DNA of 64,000 nucleotides from positions 38,785-102,784 of the forward strand of contig CAKSEY010000013.1 in NCBI GenBank assembly GCA_934448295.1, in the 5' to 3' direction. Both the position numbers and the translations under genes were made by a program. Positions 28,538-38,000 of the stretch are shown here, in pieces. This stretch comes from an uncultured Oscillospiraceae bacterium (GTDB lineage Bacteria; Bacillota; Clostridia; Oscillospirales; Ruminococcaceae). The stretch's first letter is position 1. Every line of letters begins with the position of its first letter. Below the pieces are notes generated by a model that worked only from the letters and a program-made list of their open reading frames with translations, had not been told where the DNA came from and made no database searches.

Positions 28538-29091
28538 ATATAGTTAATACGATTTACAGGTATCATTTACACCAGTCATTTTTACCAACCTACATTGAAA
28601 AAAAACATAAAATATTCCCCCTGTCCTCCACCCTCAACCAGTATAAATCAAAAATCGGAGGACAAAAGGAGGACAATTCCCAATTTTAAGCAAAAATTCC
28701 GGCGCTGGATAACCAACGCCGGAAATTATATTTATCTTGCGCAAGCCTTGAGAGCCTATTCTACGAGTACTGCGCAAGAAGTCAATGGCAACGCTGTCTG
28801 CGAAATGTTGCCCACCGTTATAAAATGGCTTAGCGCAGCCATTTGTTAAAAAGTAAAACTTATCAGCCATCATCAAATTGCTTATCCGGTTGCTCATTGT
28901 CTCTGCCCCCCAATACTATCAAGGTGTTTTCGGGCGGTTTCTCATAATCGTTCTGAATTGCCACTATTACGCTTGGTTATCGCATTTACGTGGAATTTCA
29001 ACGGTATAGTAGAACTGCCGATAAACTGTAGATACCAATGGAGGCGTTTCGTATTTTTTAGAAATATTGTAATTACAACACACTTATTACC
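28538..29091. other. 554-bp stretch without a convincing gene
   Basis: Contains a hairpin (AATTCCGGCG / CGCCGGAAATT, 28695-28728). On the minus strand there are two short overlapping frames: a GTG frame reading NDYEKPPENTLIVLGGRDNE, and one starting MSNRISNLMMADKFYFLTNG whose ATG overlaps it. The coupled arrangement looks like the tail of a mobile-element gene cluster, but I recognise neither product and neither is long enough to claim. Confidence 0.4.
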
Positions 29092-29201
29092 TGGTCGAGA
29101 TGACCCGTGACAGTGGAAACCTGCGACCGGATTTGCCGCTCTATAAAGCCATTTGTTTAACCTCATGCAAACAGTATATCACAGTACAGTGTGATTGTCA
29201 A
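29092..29201 (-). pseudogene. degenerate tRNA-Pro-like unit with retained promoter
   Basis: Read forward, TGGTCGAGATGAC (29092-29104) is identical to the 3' end of the intact tRNA-Pro at 41571-41583, followed by AAACCTGCGACC (tRNA: GAACCTGCGACC) and GCTCTA...AGCCA as in the D-arm. The T-loop and anticodon region are rearranged, so no cloverleaf forms. A minus-strand promoter TTGACA, 17 bases, TATACT lies at 29173-29201, closely matching the tRNA-Pro promoter, including its TGTGATATA block. I read it as a decayed tRNA transcription unit. Confidence 0.6.
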
Positions 29202-29241
29202 GTGCCAAAAGTCACGGTATATGTTTTATTCAGCAATTCCC

Positions 29242-29275
29242 CAGTCGGAAGGAGGAACGACTCCGACTGAGAAAC
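29242..29275 (+). terminator. hairpin, possible terminator
   Basis: Stem CAGTCGGA / TCCGACTG with a 12-base loop. No strong T-run, so the role is uncertain. Confidence 0.35.
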
Positions 29276-29381
29276 ACCGCAAATATTACTCTTATAAGGC
29301 AGGCATATTGGTAGACGCCGCAATGGAATATTTTTTTGAGTGAAATGTGTAAAACTACATTGACCATATTATCTTTTCGTA

Positions 29382-29410
29382 TTGACAGTTATAATGAATT
29401 GTGGTATAAT
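29382..29410 (+). promoter_or_regulatory. consensus promoter for the SIR2-like gene
   Basis: TTGACA, exactly 17 bases, TATAAT, about 94 bases before the start codon. Confidence 0.7.
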
Positions 29411-29503
29411 ATGTATAAAAATTCGGGCAAAAATAAATCGAAATATATTAAATGCGACGAAACACATGGGAATATAAGCAGCCCTAACGCAATTCGTTAC
29501 TGA

Positions 29504-30394
29504 ATGGAAAATGATATGGAAAAGAAAAGACCGGTTCTGTTTGTTGGCAATGGCATAGCACAGCGTATTCAGATCGCTGAAAAGTGGGACAGGATGATCA
29601 ATGATACTGCCAAAATATATGGCATAAATATATCTCCGGATATTCTGAAAAAGCTCCCTTATAATATGCAGATCGTAGCTGCGTCTAATGATAATGTTGA
29701 CAAGGCGATGATCGGGTTGTCTGAAAGGCTGAAATCGATCACTCTGAATGATGAACAGAAAGCTTTTACTAAAAGAGTCCTTGAGCTCCCGTTTACAGAC
29801 ATTCTGACAACTAACTATACTTATGAGCTTGAGCGTTCGGTGAGTGACAATAAGACATTCCGCTGCCGTTACCCGGCTGACCATAAACACAGGGCAACGG
29901 ACATGACGCTGTTCGGGCATATCCCCGTAAGCGTTGATGGAGCTGAAAAGAAAATCTGGCATATCCATGGACACGCATGCGCCCCTAACTCTGTTATAAT
30001 GGGGCACTATTTTTATGGCAAGCTGATTTCAAGAATACAGTCGTACATACCTCAGATGCTGAAAGGCTGGCGCGCAGCCGAAAAGAACGGTGGCGATTTT
30101 GAAATACGCAGCTGGGTCGATTGCTTCATGACGTGTGATGTCTATACGGTCGGCTTCGGAATGGATCTGTGCGAGGCAGACATATGGTGGCTCGCCTGCT
30201 GCAAGAAGCGACACTTCCCGGACAGAAAGATATACTATTATGTGCCTTCATGGGAGATGTCGGCTGATGATCCGAAACGCATACTTATGAACGCTTACGG
30301 AATAGTTATCCGTGAAATACACTGTCCAAATAATGATTATTCTGAATTTTACGAAAAAACTCTAAAAGAATTATCAGAATTATATGTAGAGTGA
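29504..30394 (+). CDS. SIR2-like domain protein (candidate NADase, defence type)
   Basis: A 296-residue cytoplasmic protein of the SIR2-like group used as NAD-consuming effectors in several phage-defence systems. The visible landmarks are a Gly-rich nucleotide loop LFVGNGIAQRI (11-21), ILTTNYTYELE (about 100-110; the Asn is the usual catalytic position), IWHIHGHA (about 151-158; the His matches the active-site His) and VYTVGFGMDLCEADIWWL (about 213-230). No partner domain (TIR, TPR, pAgo) is fused. No strong ribosome site precedes the ATG at 29504, and the ATG at 29516 is an alternative. It has its own promoter and a terminator, so it acts alone or with an unlinked partner. NADase activity is inferred from the family. 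Confidence 0.8.
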   Translation: MENDMEKKRPVLFVGNGIAQRIQIAEKWDRMINDTAKIYGINISPDILKKLPYNMQIVAASNDNVDKAMIGLSERLKSITLNDEQKAFTKRVLELPFTDILTTNYTYELERSVSDNKTFRCRYPADHKHRATDMTLFGHIPVSVDGAEKKIWHIHGHACAPNSVIMGHYFYGKLISRIQSYIPQMLKGWRAAEKNGGDFEIRSWVDCFMTCDVYTVGFGMDLCEADIWWLACCKKRHFPDRKIYYYVPSWEMSADDPKRILMNAYGIVIREIHCPNNDYSEFYEKTLKELSELYVE

Positions 30395-30589
30395 CAGATC
30401 CTGTCTATGGAAATGTGTATAATGTGACCTAGGGCAAACGCCATGTAATCTACTTTTTATTTGGAGGAACAAAATCATGCAAGGTTAGTGTTGTTTGGCG
30501 AACAAACGGCAACCGTGTCATGAAAAAACCGAAATTTTACGAAAGAAACTGTAAGTGCGTCTTAAAAATATGAAATCCTTGCAAAAAGT

Positions 30590-30627
30590 AAAAATGGGGT
30601 GACCGAAACTATCACCCCATTTTCATG
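30590..30627 (+). terminator. strong terminator after the SIR2-like gene
   Basis: 12-bp perfect stem AAAATGGGGTGA / TCACCCCATTTT with a 9-base loop. From 30395 to 30589 only a three-codon frame after GGAGG (MQG, stop) is seen, no gene. Confidence 0.7.
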
Positions 30628-30821
30628 CTGTCAGTCGCTCTTATTTTCACCGACGGCAACCGCTTTCATGTATCAAATCTTATCTTCAAGCTCTTTTGAA
30701 AAGTTGGAGCTGATAAGGAATAACTCCGAAATTATATGTATCAGCGCAAAAAGGTTTTGACATTGCAGATCACAAGGAATAACACTTGCCAAGAATCAAC
30801 ATGAGAGGATTTGTAGGTTTG

Positions 30822-31755
30822 TCAATGATTTTGGACACGAAAGTTAGAAAGGAATTCAACAGTAGAAAGCCAGGTCAGAGGACGCATAGGGCGGTTATTA
30901 GAGCGACGGAGATGGTCTTTTAACTGCTTATTAAGGTCATCACAGGAAGAAAAACTGTGGCAGGAATAGAACTTGTTGTGATCTTCACGATGGCTGCGTT
31001 CAACCTTGCCGTTGTGGCGAGGGGTATAGGGCTTGATAAGTTTGTGGTATATACCGAGCCTGGCAGCAGTAGTCTGGAACAGCGTAGGCTTTTCCGCTAA
31101 TCCCGAATAAATCTTGGTGTAAACTCAGGACCATTGTCGGTCTGAACGCATTCGATCTTTATGCCACGGCGTTTATACCATTTCACATTTCGTATAAGGA
31201 AATCGATTGATGAATATGTACTGTGTTCCTCATAGCCATAAACAAAACGAAGTCTGGAAAACTCGTCGATAGCAGTGTATTGATAAAGCTTCTGCTCCTT
31301 ATTGGCGAGGCAGCCCATAGGAATATACTTGACATCTATTTGAACACATTCGCCCGGATAAGTCATTTGTTCGTAAGGCTTGGGCTTATAGGTTGGCTTT
31401 GCTGGAGCTTGCGGAAGCAAAGCCAACCTTTTGAGTACTCGATAGAGGCTCTCGACCCGACGGGTATAACCTCGTTTGCGAAGCCTGTGCCAAAGCTCGG
31501 TTAGATCGAGCTTTGGATTGCGCCGCCGCATATCCCTAATGAGCTTCAGCTCATCAGGGGTATGCTCGTTCGGGTGGTGATGTGGGCGCTTGGATTGTTC
31601 TGCAAGGGATTCAACTGTTCCGTCCCAACGAGATTTCCAGAAGTAAATATATGAACGACACTTGTTGTATTTTCTTGAAGCTCTTTTTACTCCGTTTTTT
31701 CACAATATTTCATTAGGGATTGACGAAACTGCATTTCTTGTGTTATACTGTTCAT
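30822..31755 (-). pseudogene. integrase-core (IS481/IS3-like) transposase, two frameshifts
   Basis: Begins MNSITQEMQFRQSLMKYCEK at 31755 after an AAGAAGG site, shifts phase in an A6 run near 31700, then reads ASRKYNKCRSYIYFWKSRWD, the rve core with QIDVKYIP (first Asp) and VQTDNGPEF (second Asp). It shifts again near 31100 and finishes YTPRHNGKVERSHREDHNKF (catalytic Glu) and MRPLTWLSTVEF, ending at 30822. All three catalytic acids survive, in different frames, so it is inactive unless frameshifting occurs. It lies just upstream of, and opposite to, the giant operon. Confidence 0.8.
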
Positions 31756-31840
31756 TGAGAGATAGACCTTCTTTCACTTGAATTTTGTGTGGTAACTTTA
31801 TTCTAGCAGATTTTGGTCTATCTCTCAATGCTTTTTTATT
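31754..31840. other. 15-bp perfect inverted repeat around the transposase start
   Basis: ATTGAGAGATAGACC (31754-31768) and GGTCTATCTCTCAAT (31815-31829), 46 bases apart, followed by GCTTTTTTATT. It covers the transposase start codon and leader. It could be an insertion-sequence end, a transposase-limiting attenuator or a plus-strand terminator. Confidence 0.5.
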
Positions 31841-31882
31841 CCGTTGTCCAATATCTTTTGTAGCATTACACGATGAAATATA

Positions 31883-31911
31883 TTGACATTTTGCGCATTT
31901 TGTGATATACT
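31883..31911 (+). promoter_or_regulatory. promoter of the three-gene giant operon
   Basis: TTGACA, exactly 17 bases, TATACT, with a leader of about 115 bases before the start codon of the 2437-residue protein. Confidence 0.7.
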
Positions 31912-32030
31912 AGTTGTTAAGAATCGTCAGTATGCTTGTGAAGGTTAATTATAGTCAGCAGGTTATTTGATCCTATCGCAGTGGCTTTTTTGAATACCCA
32001 TTAAAAAGCAGTATAAAGGAGAACAATTAG

Positions 32031-35000
32031 ATGAAGCATATAATTATTTTCAATATTGAGAACTGCCATGAAGATTATTCTTATTTGATTGAGAACATCG
32101 AGCTTCTGAACAATACAGAATGGCTGAATGACAAGGGACTGCAGGCCTTTTTTGACATAGGAAAGAATAAGCAGATGGTAAAAAGATGTGAGGTTAATAA
32201 AATCCCATCGGTAAGGTATTTCGAGTGTCCAAATGGTGAAATTGTCAAGAACCCAACTTCAACAAAGAATAGTTATGCAGATGTTATAAAAAAATACTGC
32301 GATGGACTTATAAGATTTTCAAATAATGATGTGGACAGTAACCAGACCATACTGTCCGATCTTTCTTCTTTATTATATCTGGATGACAATGGAAAAGTGT
32401 GCAATGCACAGCTTCCGTTGGCGATTCGCACACAATTCAATAGAAGAGAAACCATCAACAAAGCGGAGCTTATCAGTGCAATAAAGTCTAATGATACCTA
32501 TTTTCATATCAGAATAAAGACAAACGAAGACAAACTATTCGACCTTCAATATCTTGCCTTATTGCTTACCCGCTTTAACGATCTAGTAGATGAAAAGAGG
32601 CTCTCCGTGGTTCTCTTAAGCGATAAGCTGCCTTTATCATATTTCCCATTTTATGATTACAATAATGCCGAACTCAACAATTCCGAGATTATCAAAGAAT
32701 TGAACACATCTCATAAGATTTTTTCACAATATCTCCGCCTTCTTTCAAAGGAGCATACGGGTGTTATTTATGCTCCAAAGTTTGTCTGGGAGAATAACAC
32801 TGTTGTCCCTGAATTGATGCCGATGGATTATAAAATATCATCTTCAGGCAGCAGCTGTTTCCCGCTCACAATTGTTGATGAGGCTTCCTATAATAAATTG
32901 TTTGCTGTCAGTGACAGTTCACCAGATTCTGAACTGTCATCAATCATTGATAAAAACTATCTATGGCAAGACGACTCTGATGCAAGAAACAAGAAAATAC
33001 TCTTTAATATTGAAGGACTGCGCTTTTATAATGCAAACTCTGACGACCCCAGAAAAGCGTTCCTTGCATATATTGCTGAAACTTCATGGAACCACCTCAA
33101 ACAATACATAAAAGGATATGACAAGTATCAAAAACTTCTTTTCAAAGAAACTGTATCAACGAAATTTGGTGAAGAAAAGAATAATTGGCTGATATTTGCT
33201 TTATTCTCTTTTTTGTATGGCACAGATGATTCCGGCGATAAGCATCAGGTCGACTATCAGCATATTGACCGTTCTTATAAAATGGCAAGAGAATTGTCTG
33301 CCGGACTTCAGCAGTTAATGCAGAACTCTGTTCAGCACTCAGAATACAAGTCCTGCGTATTCACATTCTGTATTGATAATAATAACAAGCTAAGGCTTTA
33401 TGTTGTAGACATCAGCAAAAACGGAACGCTGATCGATACTTTTAAGAAAAGACTTTCGCGGGAAATAGAAGACCTCAATAACAGCGCTCCCATTGACAGG
33501 GATACAATTGACGCTTATAATTCGATCCTTGGTATGCAGAAAATAAGAATTTCGCATTTTTTTAATAAGTTCAATTCGCAGGAAAACGAAGAAAAGGACG
33601 CATGGAGAAAATTCCGCAGTGCTGACTGCACTTCACATATGGGGCTGCTTTTGTTTTATCAGACGATCCAGCATTGCCATGCTGACTTTATTGTGAGAAG
33701 TGAAGATAAATATACTTCCACTGACGGAAATAGCTATGTGTGGTCAAACGAAAAACAAGCGTCAACTCCCAGCGATTCTGATTATTTAATAGAAGAGGTG
33801 CGTTCGATACCGGGAACACAATACCTTATAACTCTTTCGCTCGACAGCTGGAATAATGAAACATTAAGCAGTGGCGCAAGCATAAGTGGGGGTAATTTCA
33901 CAGAGGACTACTCATCCTTTTCGGCTGTTATAGATCTGGAAACCAAATTTTTTGAGCCTGAAGGTCTGACTAATATTATCGAAGGTATGATGAATTACAG
34001 GATGACTGATCCGGATGAAAAATTTACCGCTCAGCAAAATTGGGAACGTTATCTAAAAGCTCAAATGCTTGATCTCCAAAACAGAAATTCAGAATTTGTC
34101 AACTACTGGTATATGCCGGAAAATGCAGGTGAATATTTTAAAGATACAGCCAATTGCGAGGTATTTATCAAGGGACTGTTTGGAGCGCTAAATAAGCTTT
34201 CTGACGATAAAAAGGTCTTATTGGCAGTCACAAATCTTACTCGTCAATTCCTTGAAACATTCAGGGAAGTTATTGTTGCGCTTTCCTGCAAGCGATTCAA
34301 ACAAAATATCCAGCTTTATTTTGTGGATGAAAGCCGCAAATTGTTTGTACAAATACTTGGAAACACAATAAAGCAGGCTGTAACAAATGCCGTCGAAATA
34401 GCTGTAGAGCATGGTTCGCCGCTGTTTAGACCTTATGATTCTGTGTGCTCTGATTATATTGCATCCCTGAGTGTTTCCAATAACACTAATGATAAGCTTG
34501 TTGTTGTGCCGTTTGATATACTCGTTCCGTATAACCCTGACTCAAAAGTAACAATTTTTGAAAAGAAAACGCTGGAGATGGTAGAAGAAAGAATAGACAG
34601 CGTTGACAATTTTGGCTATAAGCTTGTTGACACTCACACAAGGTTAGGAAGCAAGGTACATATTCGTTCTTTTTATGAAATGTCATTCTTGTTTTATAGA
34701 ACCACTATTGCTAACCGCATTGCTTTCAAGGTGTTCCAAACCTTTTCAGAAGATTTCAAAAAGCTAATTGACAAGACATCTCTTACCATCAGACCTATAA
34801 TGTATTACAGTTATTCTTCGTATTCCAAGGCAATAGTAACGTCATTAGTTGAAATCACCAAGCTGTATATTGACAGCTCTATGAGAAGGTATAATGAAGA
34901 AAATTCCTCAAAGCTCAGCGAAAGTGAATTGTGTAAAAAAATCGAATTGGCTAAAGCGCAGGTGGCATTTGCGTCATATCAGTATAATCTTCAAAGTGAA

Positions 35001-38000
35001 ACCAAAATGGACGCTATCCAATTGTTTTTCAGCTTTTCAAAGAATTATAAGGGCGCAGAGCTATTGAACAATTCGTCAAAAAGTGCGGTCGTTAGTAAAC
35101 TGCTTAAACTCAAAGAGGATATCAATCTGGTTACAATAGTGCCTATCAGCTCCACTCTTACAACCTTTGATAAAATGCTGGAAAAGTTGTACAGCTACCG
35201 GGATGGTTCGAGTAGCGGAAAATTTGAACTGGTAAAAAACTACACCGCCTTTTGGGTCGGAGACTGTAATAATGAAATGGATGGTGACACAATTAAGCCA
35301 TCTGACATTGAAAGCGATTACTGGTCAAGTGCCGATTCTGTAACAAAATGTATAACAATTAAAACAGTAGACCCATCAAAAGAAACGTCAGAAGAAACAA
35401 ATGCCAAGAGGTTAAAGCTTCTGAATGACAATCCTTACATATACTATTTGATGCGTGCGACCACTGTTTGGGAGCAGCCGCTAAAATGTAAACTCTGTTT
35501 CCCGAATGAGTCTGGATTAATAAACGAAGTGCCGCTTGTTGAAACAGACCTAACTTCAACGGTCCCCTCTCAGCAGATACGTCCCCATATAGCGTATCGG
35601 TCCAAGCATTTAACTGACAAGTTATTTGAAAAGCGAAAAGAATTACACAATGGTAAGTCTGGCGGCTCAAATAAAATAACTATGGGCGGAAATAACCATA
35701 GAATAACCCTTCTGAGAGATTGCGTATACTACGGACACATAGAGCGTGGCAAAAACCACTTCCAATATTATATAAGTACTCAGGACTTTTTTTACAAAGA
35801 CGAGGTAAAAGAGGAGATCAAAGAATGGCTTGACAGGCTTAGGTCAGAAAACAGCCAAGACGCTCACTCGCAAATTCCAAGATTAAAAATAATATTTTCA
35901 CCTGAGCATAACACTAACGTTGGTTTCGCACAGTATGTAAACACATATTATTTTAACGGAACAGCAGAAATAATCTCCATAAATGAGGATAAGGAATTCA
36001 GAACAAACTTTATTTGCGAGCATGAGTCTTTAAGGCGTACTATAGAACGCCTTCACAAGCAGCAGGAGATTTCTGACTGCGGTAATCCTGTCGAATTCTA
36101 TTTTGTTGATGACAACATAAATACCGGCGACACGATAAAAAAAGCAAACAGTTTTCTACGTTCTCTTATTCCAGATGAATATATCAGATCATATTCTCCA
36201 GTGGTGATAAAAAAGTGTTTCATACTCATTGACCGACTTTCAAACGCATCTAAGGGATCGCTTGTTCTTTCCAGCGACCCCTCAGATTGTCATGCTTTTG
36301 TTCACATCGACATATCTCATATGAGGCGTCAGGGCGACTCGTGTGTCGGGTGCAAACTGCAGGCTGATACCAAAAGGCTTTTTAACAGGAGCCCATTGAA
36401 AATAACTGCAAATTATTGGGCAAAAAAATATCTTGATCTCAACCCCGTGGATTTTGATGATGTAGAAAAGATGTCCAATCTTAAAAATGGCAACTACGCA
36501 TATGAGCGTTTTGTGCTGTCGCATATTGCTCAGAATTATATTTTCACAGATGGGGTTACCACAAGAAGCATTGGAGAGTATTACGACAGTATCATATGTT
36601 TTTTTGAATTGATCGTATCTATGGGCGAAGGGAAAAAAATAAAAGCTCCAGACAAATTTCTTTTCGTCGATTTACTGAAGGACCTGGTAAAGAAACTCTC
36701 GATCCAAACTAATAATTCCGGCAAAGGAAATGGACAGGTCTGCCGCATTTTATGCGAGTTGCTTATTAAAATACTGGCACGCCCCTTCTTTTCATATGAT
36801 TTTTCTTTTCGCAGCCAAATGCAAACATTTCTGTTGATTTTAGCGGAGTGCTATTTAGGTATAAAATCCGAAAAATGCCATAAATATATTACCATAAATT
36901 GTTCAGATGAGGATATGGAGTACATTTCCAAGTATCTGTTAGATTCTGTTAGCAATAGTAATTACAAGGTTTTTTTACGTGAAAATGAAGGGACAAGGGT
37001 AAAGCGTACGGTTGCGCTGGCAAAGCGTATTTTATGCCTGGTTGGCAAGAATACTCAAGATGTTCTTTACTTTTATAAGGATGTGCTTTTTGAAGCATTG
37101 GCAGATATGAAGAGCACATACTTGCTTAGAAAGAGCGTTATAGAAAGGTTAAAATCTCTTGTAGACAATACGTTTTCCGATTCGGTAATTACGTGTGATT
37201 CTTCCTGCAGCAGCTTATTGAACCCACATCAGTGTCTGGCAAAAAATGAAAAAGAGTGTTTTTGGGTAACGTATTATGCGCATATCCATAAAATAATAGA
37301 CTGCAATACCGATGAAACTCATTCTCTTTGGTTTTATTACTATATGCTTACCGGCAATGAAATACCTGACAATACCGATAAGGGGATTGAGGCAGTAAAT
37401 ATAGAAAACTCAAACATAGATCGTAAAGTTGATCTGTTCCTGCTTACGTCATCGTTGGAAAGGGATACTATGGCAGCTTTTACAACCTATAAAACGCTTT
37501 CAGAGAGCAATACTGAAGATAAAAATACATACGCAAGCTCCTATTACTTAAGCAACTTTTCAATGCAGCGCAAATGGGCAAATTTGAACTCAACCCCCAG
37601 CGACCAACCTGACAAGGATTCTGTTAATTGGCTGAATTTCCTGAAGACAAAGAAATTCGAACAATCAGGCAGTCAGGATAAAAATCCTATATCATTGAGA
37701 TATACTGTATTTGCCGACAAGCTGTTAAAGATGCTTAAAGAGTTAACTTCCCCAAAAGCTGAATTCTATGTTGCTGTACTTAGTGCCAGCAACAGCGAGG
37801 AATTATGTGATGATTCCTCAGGAAACATTAGTTTTGAGGAAATACATATAATAAGCGATACAAGCTCGGTTGAGTGCGCTCGATTTGATATAAAGCAAGA
37901 ACATTATATCGTAAAAGACCGTATCCTTCAAGCATGGAACATAGGCAAAACAGACCAGCAGTCCAATGACTTGCGAGACAAAGGGTACCATATAGAACTG

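Noticed and set aside
28634..28897. 87-residue minus-strand frame as a gene
   Set aside because: No recognisable domain, its C-terminal part runs through a hairpin, and no clear ribosome site; left as an unassigned stretch.
29298..29325. tRNA-Leu-like D-arm (ATTGGTAGACGCCG)
   Set aside because: Only about 14 bases resemble a tRNA; no acceptor, anticodon or T-arm can be paired.
31690..31710. Programmed -1 frameshift in the transposase A6 run
   Set aside because: The run does not fit the usual A-AAA-AAC heptamer in the zero frame, and a second shift near 31100 has no slippery site, so simple decay is more likely.
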